This document shows, in pieces, positions 24,669 to 32,030 of a DNA stretch of 64,000 nt. The notes below the pieces were generated by a model that was not told the DNA's origin, did not search any database, and worked only from the letters and a program-made list of their open reading frames with translations. The translations under genes and the position numbers were made by a program. Within the stretch, counting starts at the first letter, position 1, and every line of letters starts with the position of its first letter. This DNA comes from JAOUEA01 sp963821935 (GTDB lineage Bacteria; Actinomycetota; UBA4738; HRBIN12), in NCBI GenBank assembly GCA_963821935.1, contig CAWGFM010000001.1, positions 20,997 through 84,996 on the forward strand, in the 5' to 3' direction.

Positions 24669-24707
24669 CCTCCTGGATCGATCGCGACGGTGGCGGGTTC
24701 CAGGAGG
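24669..24707 (-). promoter_or_regulatory. Hairpin sequestering the RT ribosome binding site
   Basis: CCTCCTGGA (24669-24677) and TCCAGGAGG (24699-24707) form a perfect 9-bp stem with a 21-base loop. On the minus strand the 3' arm contains the AGGAGG that lies 4 bases before the GTG start, so the folded mRNA hides it. Confidence 0.65.
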
Positions 24708-24718
24708 GAGGAGCGGTT

Positions 24719-24774
24719 CCCGCGTGGTGGTGTCTACACGCGCGGGAGCGCCGGGGCAATCGGCCGCAGGCCGA
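24719..24774 (-). other. Two further stem-loops in the RT leader
   Basis: CCCGCGTG (24719-24726) pairs with CACGCGCGGG (24737-24746) with a two-base bulge. TCGGCC-GCA-GGCCGA (24760-24774) is a perfect 6-bp hairpin. With the ribosome-binding-site hairpin they give three consecutive stem-loops upstream of the reverse transcriptase. Whether they are transcribed with it is not known. Confidence 0.5.
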
Positions 24775-24779
24775 GGCTT

Positions 24780-24814
24780 CCCTCCCCCAGGCCCATCCCC
24801 CGAGCCCCTCCCCC
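24780..24814 (-). other. Putative G-quadruplex (six G-tracts)
   Basis: Six tracts of three to five G on the minus strand are separated by loops of 1-3 bases within 35 bases (seen as C-runs on the plus strand). The motif lies between the RT leader hairpins and the Lrp promoter. Confidence 0.6.
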
Positions 24815-24841
24815 GCTGCTCGCTTCGGGCCAACCTCGACC

Positions 24842-24847
24842 TAAGAT
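24842..24847 (+). promoter_or_regulatory. -10 box of leaderless Lrp gene
   Basis: TAAGAT, then 7 bases, then ATG 24855. The upstream ATG at 24846 overlaps the box itself and is unlikely to be used. Confidence 0.55.
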
Positions 24848-24854
24848 GGCGCGC

Positions 24855-25298
24855 ATGCTGGACGAGCGAGACCTCGAGATCATCGTGGCGCTCCAAGACG
24901 ACGCCCGCGCGACCTACGCCGACGTGGCCTCGCAGGTGGGCCTGTCGGCGTCGTCGGTGCATGACCGCGTCCGCAAGCTGGAGCAGCAGGGGGTGATCCG
25001 GGGCTACACGGCCGTGATCGATCCCGAAGCGATCGGGCTGTTCGTCACCGCGTTGATCGCTGCCTCACCGCTGGACCCGACGCAGGCCGACGACCTTCCC
25101 GACCGGGTGGCCGAGTTCCCCGAGGTCGAGGACTGCTTCAGCGTGGCGGGCGAGACCAACTACATCCTCAAGGTTCGGACACGTACCACCACGGACCTGG
25201 AGGACCTGATCCGGCGCCTCCGCGAGAAGGGCAGCGTGTCGACGCGAACCACGATCGCGCTCTCGATCCCGTTCGAAGGGCGCCCCAAGCGCCCCTGA
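24855..25298 (+). CDS. Lrp/AsnC family transcriptional regulator
   Basis: A 147-residue feast/famine regulator. The N-terminal helix-turn-helix (LDERDLEIIVALQDDARATY, then VGLSASSVHDRVRKLEQQGV) is followed by the RAM/AsnC ligand domain (VTALIAASPLDP, then EVEDCFSVAGETNYILKVRT). Such proteins usually bind an amino acid. It is transcribed away from the reverse transcriptase, so it may regulate that operon or itself across the shared 190-base gap. The start is set by the -10 box. Confidence 0.88.
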   Translation: MLDERDLEIIVALQDDARATYADVASQVGLSASSVHDRVRKLEQQGVIRGYTAVIDPEAIGLFVTALIAASPLDPTQADDLPDRVAEFPEVEDCFSVAGETNYILKVRTRTTTDLEDLIRRLREKGSVSTRTTIALSIPFEGRPKRP

Positions 25299-25374
25299 CC
25301 ACCACGATCCCTTCAGCCTCGCGGCCTCACACGCCGATATCCTCCGGAGGGCTTACGTTCCGGACCCGAACCCC

Positions 25375-25380
25375 CATAAT
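25375..25380 (+). promoter_or_regulatory. -10 box of the lipoprotein-FtsH-like operon
   Basis: CATAAT is followed by 7 bases and ATG 25388, again a leaderless arrangement. Confidence 0.5.
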
Positions 25381-25387
25381 GATTTCC

Positions 25388-26083
25388 ATGACCTCGCGGA
25401 TCCTTCCTCGGAGCCTGGTCGCGCTGGGAGCCGTGCTCCTGGTGATGCTGTCGGCGTGTGGGCAGCCGGAGTACCGGTACGTACGGAACACCGAGGCCCG
25501 CACCGCGTTCAAGGTGCCGCACGACTGGCAGGTCTTCGACGAGACGCAGGCGGGCGCGGGTCAGGCGTCCACGCCCGACCCGGTCAATTGGCTGATCGGC
25601 CTCGACGGTGACCCTCAGCCCGCTGCGGGTCACATCCTCAGCTCGCAGGATGAGCTGGCCACCGAGTACCCCCAGGGCATCGCGGCCGTCATCACCCTCA
25701 ACTCCCGGCTCCGGGATCAAGCGAACGTGGGAACGCTGCGCAACCTGGTCCTTCCCGTGGACGGGCTTCAGGAAGAGGTGGGTGCCGACGCGGTGACGCT
25801 GCTCGCCTACGACGATCGCATCGTCAAGGACGGCTTCCGCGGCATGCACATGGAGGTCCAGGTGGCGGATTCGGCCCTCAAGACCTACAACGCCGGCGCG
25901 GCCGCGTCCAGCTCGGAGCCCGGCTTCGCGGGCGAGAGCTACATCCACATGACCCAAACCGCGTACTACGATCCCACCACCGACAAGGTCTACTTCTTGG
26001 CCGTGCTATGCGAGGCCAACTGCTACAGCCGCAACCGTGGCGACATCGAAACCGTGATCAACTCCTGGGCGGTGATCCCGTGA
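25388..26083 (+). CDS. Predicted lipoprotein of unknown function
   Basis: The 231-residue protein has a signal peptide with a lipobox (LVMLSAC, Cys near residue 24), so it should be lipid-anchored on the outer face of the membrane. The mature part starts GQPEYRYVRNTEARTAFKVP and resembles a PsbP/LpqN-like fold in its alternation of strands (FKVPHDWQVFDE, DKVYFLAVLCEANCYSRN), but I do not recognise the family with certainty. It is translationally coupled (GTGA) to the FtsH-like gene, which suggests the two act together at the membrane. Confidence 0.7.
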   Translation: MTSRILPRSLVALGAVLLVMLSACGQPEYRYVRNTEARTAFKVPHDWQVFDETQAGAGQASTPDPVNWLIGLDGDPQPAAGHILSSQDELATEYPQGIAAVITLNSRLRDQANVGTLRNLVLPVDGLQEEVGADAVTLLAYDDRIVKDGFRGMHMEVQVADSALKTYNAGAAASSSEPGFAGESYIHMTQTAYYDPTTDKVYFLAVLCEANCYSRNRGDIETVINSWAVIP

Positions 26084-28506
26084 GCAAGGAAAAGCGGCAC
26101 GACATCGCGGCCGTGATGGACCGGCCATCGCGGCCTCGGCCTTCCGAACGCACGACCCGTGCGAAGGCGGCGACGTGGGACCGGATCAAACTCCTCCTCC
26201 TGCTCTCGATCCTGTGGCTGGCGGGCCTCGCCGTCATCTGGTCGACGACGGTGAAGCCGCTCGCCGGTCCCTTCTCTGACGCGATCAGACTGGCCGTCGC
26301 CGACTACGCATGGATCTTGATCTTGATGGCGATCGAGTTCGTGCGCCAGATCCACTACTTCTTGGAGGAACGGTCCAAGGGGTACTACCGGTTCTGGCAG
26401 CACGGCGTCTTCGGCGGCATGAACCGTGGCCTGGGGTCCATGAACGAGTGGACGCGCTACCGGGTGGGCCGGGCGGTCAAGTTCCTGCTGATCCTGTTCG
26501 TCCTCAGCACGCTCATGGGCCGCATCTTCAACACCGATCCGGTGTGGCTGGGCATCGTGGAGGCGCCGTCGCGATTGGTGAGCGCGCTCCCCTTCGTCTT
26601 CCAGCTGGCCTTCGGGTTCTTCTTCGTGATGTTCCAGTTCATCGGCCTGTTCTGGTTCTTGTCTCGCGGCGGCATCGACACGATCATGCCCGACGAGATC
26701 GAGACCCGATTCGACGACGTGAAGGGCCAGGACGCGGCGCTCGGACAGCTGAAGGAGACCTTGGTCTTCCTGGAGGATCCCGAAGCGATCGAGTCCCGAG
26801 GTGGGTACGTTCCCGGCGGCATCCTGCTGTGGGGGCCTCCCGGCACCGGCAAGACCCTCATGGCGCAAGCGGTGGCGGGCGAATCGGCCAAGCCCTTCGT
26901 GAACGTCGACGCCGGGGCCTTCATCAACATGTTCATGGGCGTCGGCATCCTCAAGGTGCGATCGCTCTACCGAAAGCTCCGGAAGCTGTCCATGCGCTAC
27001 GGCGGCGCGATCGTGTTCATCGACGAGGCGGACTCCCTGGGCAGCCGCGGCTCCCAGATCGCGACCGGGTTCGAGCCCAGTGCCACACCGTGGACGACCT
27101 CGACCACCTGCAACGGCTTGGCCTACGTGTCGCACGCGGGCCGCCACGCCACGTTCCACGGTGGCCTGGAACCCGCAGACGGCGTGCCTGGGGGCACCAA
27201 GGACTCCATCATGATGGGCGGCATGGGGGGCGGCGGCGGGGGCACGCTGCAGGCCCTGCTGGCCGAGATGTCGGGCCTGACCAAGCCGAAGGGCCTCATC
27301 AACAAGATCCGCAAGATGCTGGGCATGAAGCCGAAGCCTCCGCCCAAGTACCGGATCCTGCACATCTTCGCCACCAACATGCCGAGCACCCTGGATCCGG
27401 CCATGCTGCGGCCCGGGCGCGTCGACCGCCAGTACAAGGTCGGCTACCCCCAGAAGCAGGGGCGCAAGTCCACGTTCGACTACTACCTGGCCAAGGTCCA
27501 GCACGACGTCACGCCCGAGCAGGTCGACAAGCTTGCCACGATCACGCCGTACTTCTCTGGTGCCTCGATCAAGGACATCGTGAACGAAGGACTGGTCATC
27601 GCCATCAGAGACCAGCGTGAGCTGGTCACCTTCACCGACGTCGTCGAGGCCAAACAGCTCAAGCAGCACGGTCTGCCCGATGAGCACGAGTACATCGAGC
27701 GGGAACGGCACTCCGTCGCGGTCCATGAGGCATGTCATGCCGTCGTCGCCTACCGGCTGCGCAAGCACGCCGTGATCGACATGGCCACGATCGAACGGCG
27801 TGGAGACGTCGGGGGGTTCGTCTCGTCGATCCCGCCGGAGGACCAGTTCGTGCAGTGGCGTTCCGAGCGCGAGATCGACGTCATGACGGCGCTCGCCTCC
27901 CTCGCCGGTGAGCGCATGTTCTTCGACGGCGATCACACCATGGGGGTCGGCGGCGACATGCGGGCGGCCACGGCGATGACCACGCAGGCCCTTGCCTACT
28001 ACGCCATGGGCGACACGATCGCCGCGCGCTCCGTCACGCTCGCGCCCATGGGGTCGCAGCCGATCGAATCGGGCGGTGACCGAGCCCTCTTCGACTCCCG
28101 ATTCGGCGAAAGCGTCGAGGCCAAGCTGGGAGCCTTGTACGAAGACACCTGTGAGCTGCTGGAGGACAACCGCGCCGAGGTGCTGGCGGTCGCGCATGCG
28201 CTGGAGACCGCCAAGACGATCACCGGTGACGACGTGGCGGCCATCATCGAGGGCGAGCCCGGCCCCTCGATCGACGGCAGCCCCTACCACGAGCCGTTCT
28301 TCCGCCAGATGCTCATCAACTATCACGAAGCCGTGTTGCGGGCTCACCGTGAGCACGCCGGCGTCGAGAGTCGCATCCCCGTCCCGGTGCCGCCGCCGCC
28401 CGTCGAGGTCACGTCCGTGGCCGAGCCCGGTCTCGGCAACGGGCAGGTACGCCAGCCCAGGATCGGCATCGATCCACATTCCCCGCCTCGGCCGGAGGGT
28501 TCCTGA
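26080..28506 (+). CDS. FtsH-like membrane AAA+ metalloprotease with insertion
   Basis: An 808-residue relative of FtsH (M41). Four hydrophobic segments occupy about residues 37-55, 70-90, 132-147 and 168-195, unlike the two of FtsH. The AAA+ module has Walker A GPPGTGKT (about 251), Walker B AIVFIDEADSLG and the second region of homology FATNMPSTLDPAMLRPGRVD. The zinc motif is HEACH (about 548) with a later GVGGDMRAAT aspartate region. Between Walker B and the second region lies an extra 90-100 residues, including a run MGGMGGGGGG (about 327-424). The C-terminal tail is proline-rich. It degrades or extracts membrane proteins by analogy; substrates unknown. Confidence 0.82.
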   Translation: MSKEKRHDIAAVMDRPSRPRPSERTTRAKAATWDRIKLLLLLSILWLAGLAVIWSTTVKPLAGPFSDAIRLAVADYAWILILMAIEFVRQIHYFLEERSKGYYRFWQHGVFGGMNRGLGSMNEWTRYRVGRAVKFLLILFVLSTLMGRIFNTDPVWLGIVEAPSRLVSALPFVFQLAFGFFFVMFQFIGLFWFLSRGGIDTIMPDEIETRFDDVKGQDAALGQLKETLVFLEDPEAIESRGGYVPGGILLWGPPGTGKTLMAQAVAGESAKPFVNVDAGAFINMFMGVGILKVRSLYRKLRKLSMRYGGAIVFIDEADSLGSRGSQIATGFEPSATPWTTSTTCNGLAYVSHAGRHATFHGGLEPADGVPGGTKDSIMMGGMGGGGGGTLQALLAEMSGLTKPKGLINKIRKMLGMKPKPPPKYRILHIFATNMPSTLDPAMLRPGRVDRQYKVGYPQKQGRKSTFDYYLAKVQHDVTPEQVDKLATITPYFSGASIKDIVNEGLVIAIRDQRELVTFTDVVEAKQLKQHGLPDEHEYIERERHSVAVHEACHAVVAYRLRKHAVIDMATIERRGDVGGFVSSIPPEDQFVQWRSEREIDVMTALASLAGERMFFDGDHTMGVGGDMRAATAMTTQALAYYAMGDTIAARSVTLAPMGSQPIESGGDRALFDSRFGESVEAKLGALYEDTCELLEDNRAEVLAVAHALETAKTITGDDVAAIIEGEPGPSIDGSPYHEPFFRQMLINYHEAVLRAHREHAGVESRIPVPVPPPPVEVTSVAEPGLGNGQVRQPRIGIDPHSPPRPEGS

Positions 28507-28543
28507 CCGTTCGCGACCGGACGGTTCGCCGGTTCGGCCCGGG

Positions 28544-28549
28544 TATCCT
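28544..28549 (+). promoter_or_regulatory. -10 box of cysS
   Basis: TATCCT is followed by 8 bases and ATG 28558, leaving no room for a ribosome binding site. Confidence 0.5.
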
Positions 28550-28557
28550 CATGGGCC

Positions 28558-30243
28558 ATGCGGCTCTATGACTCCCTGACCCGTCGGGTCCACGATGTCG
28601 CCCCGCTCGATGCGGGGCACGTCACCATGTACACCTGCGGTCCCACCGTGTACCGCTCCGCGCACCTCGGCAACCTCCGCACTTTCATGCTCGGTGATCT
28701 GATCCGCCGCGCGTTGGTGTTCGAAGGGCTCCGCGTCACGCAGATCATGAACATCACCGACGTCGGCCACATGACGGACGAGAGTTCCACCGACGCGGTC
28801 GACAAGATGGCGCTCGCCGTCGAGGACGAAGGGCTGCAGCCGCTCGAGATCGCGCAGAAGTACGCCGACGCCGTCTTCGCCGACGCCGCTGCGGTGGGCA
28901 TCGGGCCGGCCGACCGGTACCCGAAGGCCACCGAGCACATCCCGGAGATGATCGAGCTCACCCAGACGCTGATCGACCGTGGGCACGCCTACGTCACCGA
29001 GACGGGCAGCGTCTACTACGACGTCACCTCGTTCCCGGGGTACGGCTCGCTCAGCGGCAACACGCTGGACAAGCTTCGCGACGGCCACCGTGATCTGGAG
29101 ACCGATGTCAACAAGCGGCACACCGCCGACTTCGCGCTCTGGAAGGCGGCGGGCCCGGGCCGGCTCATGAAGTGGGACTCACCGTGGGGTGAAGGGTTCC
29201 CGGGCTGGCACATCGAATGCTCCGCCATGTCCATGAAGTACCTGGGTGATCGTTTCGACATCCATACGGGCGGCAACGACCTTCGCTTCCCTCACCACGA
29301 AGACGAGATCGCGCAGTCCGAAGGCGGCGTGGGCCACCAGGTGGTCTCCATCTGGGTCCACGGGGGACACCTGCGTCAGTCGGGGCAGAAGATCTCCAAG
29401 TCCACCGGCAACGTCGTGCATGTGTCCGACCTGGTCGACGCGGGCCTCGATCCGCTCGCGTTCCGATGGTTGACGTTCCAGTCCCAGTACCGGTCGGAGA
29501 TGGATTTCACATGGGAGGCGATGGAGACCGCGGACCGGCGGGTCAAGCAGCTCCGCCGGCGTGTGGCCGGCTGGGGCGAACCCGCCGCCGACCTGGGCGA
29601 AGGGGCCGGCGAGTTCGATGCGCGCTTCCGTGAGGCTGTCGCCAGCGACCTGCACATGCCGGGCGCGGTCTCGGTGGTGAACGAGCTCGTCTCCTCCCCC
29701 GACGTGCCCGGTCCCGAGAAGAGCGCGTTGCTTCGAACCTGGGATCTCGTCTTGGGTCTGGATGTGGACCGCGAGGCCCTCGAGGCCTGGGAGCCCACGG
29801 ACGTCATGCTGGCGCGCATGGCCGAACGCGATGAAGCCCGGGACGCCAAGGACTTCGCCACCAGCGACCGGATCCGCGACGAGCTGACCGCCTTGGGCCT
29901 GGAGGTCATGGACACACCCGACGGCACGAAGGTGCGCCCCCGGCGGATCGTCAGGCTAGTTGACGAGCTGGAGGGCTCGCGTGGAACGGTTCAGTCGTTC
30001 GACGCCGTCGTCGGTGACGGCCACGATGTCCTCGATGCGTACGCCGAACGAGCCCTCAAGGTAGACCCCGGGTTCTACGGAGAACGTCGTGCCGGGCTCC
30101 ACGAGCCACCCGTTGCCCTCGATGATGTAGGGAGGCTCGTGCACCTCGAGCCCGATCCCGTGCCCCGTGCGGTGGATGAACCGGTCGCCGAAGCCTGCTT
30201 CGGCGATGATGCTGCGCGCGGCCCGGTCGATGTCGTGGCATGA
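28558..30243 (+). CDS. cysS: Cysteinyl-tRNA synthetase with anomalous C-terminal extension
   Basis: The enzyme charges tRNA-Cys. HIGH is SAHLGNLRTF, KMSKS is KISKSTGN, and the zinc ligands are Cys in YTCGPTVY, Cys in WHIECSAMS and His/Glu in RFPHHEDEIAQSE. The family normally ends shortly after the VMDTPDGTKVRP segment (about residue 461, base 29942), but this frame continues about 96 codons to 30243, wholly antisense to the M24 peptidase gene. A single-base skip in the C-run near 29935-29942 would bring in a TAG at 29957-29959, giving a normal length. The last third is therefore doubtful. Confidence 0.88.
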   Translation: MRLYDSLTRRVHDVAPLDAGHVTMYTCGPTVYRSAHLGNLRTFMLGDLIRRALVFEGLRVTQIMNITDVGHMTDESSTDAVDKMALAVEDEGLQPLEIAQKYADAVFADAAAVGIGPADRYPKATEHIPEMIELTQTLIDRGHAYVTETGSVYYDVTSFPGYGSLSGNTLDKLRDGHRDLETDVNKRHTADFALWKAAGPGRLMKWDSPWGEGFPGWHIECSAMSMKYLGDRFDIHTGGNDLRFPHHEDEIAQSEGGVGHQVVSIWVHGGHLRQSGQKISKSTGNVVHVSDLVDAGLDPLAFRWLTFQSQYRSEMDFTWEAMETADRRVKQLRRRVAGWGEPAADLGEGAGEFDARFREAVASDLHMPGAVSVVNELVSSPDVPGPEKSALLRTWDLVLGLDVDREALEAWEPTDVMLARMAERDEARDAKDFATSDRIRDELTALGLEVMDTPDGTKVRPRRIVRLVDELEGSRGTVQSFDAVVGDGHDVLDAYAERALKVDPGFYGERRAGLHEPPVALDDVGRLVHLEPDPVPRAVDEPVAEACFGDDAARGPVDVVA

Positions 30244-31071
30244 CACGCCGGGCCGCACCGCCTCGCACGCCGCTTCCTGCGCCCGGCGCACCGTCTCGTA
30301 CACGCGCTCGAACCCGTGGGGCGGCTCGCCGACCGCCACGGTCCTGGTGGTGTCGCTGAAGTAGCCACCGAGCTCACCGCCGAAGTCCAGGACGACGGCG
30401 TCCCGAGGCAGGATCGTGCGGCCGGTGGGCTCGTGGTGGGGCGACGCCGCGTTCGGCCCGCTCCCCACGATCGTGAACTCCGCGCGGCCGTGGCCGTTCT
30501 GCACCAGCAGGTCCGCCAGATCGGCAGCCACTTCCTCTTCGCGCCGGCCTTCGAACCGCATCGTGCAGATCTGCCGGAAGGTCTCGTCGGCCCCCCTCGC
30601 TGCCCGCCGCAGGGCGGCCAGCTCGTCCGGGCCCTTGACGGCGCGGAGCCTGCCGATCAACGGGGAGGCCGGCTCGAACCGAGCATCGGGAAGCACGCGT
30701 TGCAGCTCGAGCACGTGACTGGCCCAGGTCCGGTCGGCGACCGCGACGCGTCCGGCGCCCGAGAGCGCAGCGGCCGAGATCGCGTACGGGTCGTCGCTGT
30801 CCCGCCACCCGGCGATCGTCAGGGCGGACGCTGCGGGCCCATCCTCGGCGAGGGCTCGTTCCAGCTCGGGGACCACCAGGATCGGTTCGTCGTGTGGCTG
30901 CAGGATCAGCAGCGTGGGTCGCGGCAACGGCATGGGGTCGTAGCCGATGAGATAGACCATGTCGGGCGAGGGAGCGACCACCACCGCGCTGACATCGCCA
31001 TCGACGGCGAGCTGCGACAGATGGGTCAAGCGTTCCCGGTATGCATCCAGGTGCAGGCGAGCCACGGTCAT
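29956..31071 (-). CDS. pepP: M24 family Xaa-Pro aminopeptidase/dipeptidase
   Basis: A 371-residue metallopeptidase that releases residues next to proline. The N-terminal creatinase domain (about 1-135) precedes the pita-bread domain, whose metal ligands are visible: Asp in VVLDFGG, Asp in YFSDTTRT, His in TGHGIGLEVHE, Glu in FSVEPG and Glu in VRIEDI. The ATG at 31071 has a GAGAGGAG box. It could equally be a PepQ-type dipeptidase. Its 3' end is overlapped by the extended cysS frame. Confidence 0.85.
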   Translation of the reverse strand: MTVARLHLDAYRERLTHLSQLAVDGDVSAVVVAPSPDMVYLIGYDPMPLPRPTLLILQPHDEPILVVPELERALAEDGPAASALTIAGWRDSDDPYAISAAALSGAGRVAVADRTWASHVLELQRVLPDARFEPASPLIGRLRAVKGPDELAALRRAARGADETFRQICTMRFEGRREEEVAADLADLLVQNGHGRAEFTIVGSGPNAASPHHEPTGRTILPRDAVVLDFGGELGGYFSDTTRTVAVGEPPHGFERVYETVRRAQEAACEAVRPGVSCHDIDRAARSIIAEAGFGDRFIHRTGHGIGLEVHEPPYIIEGNGWLVEPGTTFSVEPGVYLEGSFGVRIEDIVAVTDDGVERLNRSTRALQLVN

Positions 31072-31081
31072 GATGCTCCTC

Positions 31082-32026
31082 TCACATCTTGAACAGGATC
31101 TGTTGCGGCACCACCTGGAACGTGGCCGGTGTCAGACCCATCGCGGTCCCGTCGGCCACCACGGCCAGCGGACGGTCGCCCTCGATCGCGAAACGGATCT
31201 TGGCTCGGAGCTCGGTGATGTTGGGATCGGGCACGTGATCGCCATGGCGCAGGATCCGGGGCATCATCGTGTACGCATCCGATTTCTGGCCGGTGAAGAC
31301 CAGGGCATCGAGGACGCCGTCGCCGGGCCACGACCGCGGGGACATGCGCAGGCCACCAGCCGTGAACTGGGCGTTGCCCACGATCACCTGGAAGGCCGTG
31401 CCCTGCCAGGTCTTCGTGTCGTAGGAGACCCGCAGAGCCCGGCGCCGCGCCCGGACGTAGCCGCCCCAGAACCCCAGGAAGGACCGCACCCGCTCCCCCG
31501 ACCAGGCCGGCACTCGGGCGCGGCCGATCGTCACCAGCGCACCCAGTCCGATCTGCGCCGCGTTGGCTGCGTAGGCCGTGATCTCAGCCCCCTCCGCCGT
31601 GCGGCACGTGATCTTCATGACGTCCATCGGGTAGGTCGTCTCGCCCAGGAGTCGTTGCACACCGCCTTCGGTGTCCCGGGGCAGGCCGAAGCTGCGCACC
31701 AGGTCGTTCCCGCCGGTGGCCGCCACGACCCCAAGGACCGGCTCGGGCACGATGGGGGCGCCGTCGCGGAACATGCCGTTCACGACGTCCCGCACCGTGC
31801 CGTCATCGCCCACCGCCACGACGAACCGGACGCCACGGTCCAACGCCGATGCAGCGGCGCGCCGGGCCTCGTCTGGCCGGTTCGTCACCGTAAGTCCATA
31901 GTCCAGATTGCGATCCGCGAGCGCGCGTTCCAGGGCAGGAAGCTCGGCTCCCACCCTGCCGTGCCCGTCGGACGGGTTCGCGATCACGGCGAGGCTTCCG
32001 AACGGACTGGCCACGATGCCGGCCAT
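31082..32026 (-). CDS. Diacylglycerol/lipid kinase family protein (YegS-like), first copy
   Basis: A 314-residue lipid kinase. The DAGK catalytic motif appears as AVGDDGTVRDVVNG (GGDGT-like, with Asp for the first Gly pair) and ANPSDGHGRV at the N-terminus; PGDGVLDALVFTGQ and DGTAMGLTPATFQVVP mark the C-terminal beta domain. It phosphorylates diacylglycerol or a related lipid by analogy. It starts 4 bases after helY and is followed by pepP. A more canonical paralogue lies at 35452-36366. Confidence 0.8.
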   Translation of the reverse strand: MAGIVASPFGSLAVIANPSDGHGRVGAELPALERALADRNLDYGLTVTNRPDEARRAAASALDRGVRFVVAVGDDGTVRDVVNGMFRDGAPIVPEPVLGVVAATGGNDLVRSFGLPRDTEGGVQRLLGETTYPMDVMKITCRTAEGAEITAYAANAAQIGLGALVTIGRARVPAWSGERVRSFLGFWGGYVRARRRALRVSYDTKTWQGTAFQVIVGNAQFTAGGLRMSPRSWPGDGVLDALVFTGQKSDAYTMMPRILRHGDHVPDPNITELRAKIRFAIEGDRPLAVVADGTAMGLTPATFQVVPQQILFKM

Positions 32027-32030
32027 CCGC

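Noticed and set aside
26023..28479. 818-residue open frame opposite the FtsH-like gene
   Set aside because: Histidine- and arginine-rich composition typical of an antisense shadow; the FtsH-like motifs on the plus strand are decisive.
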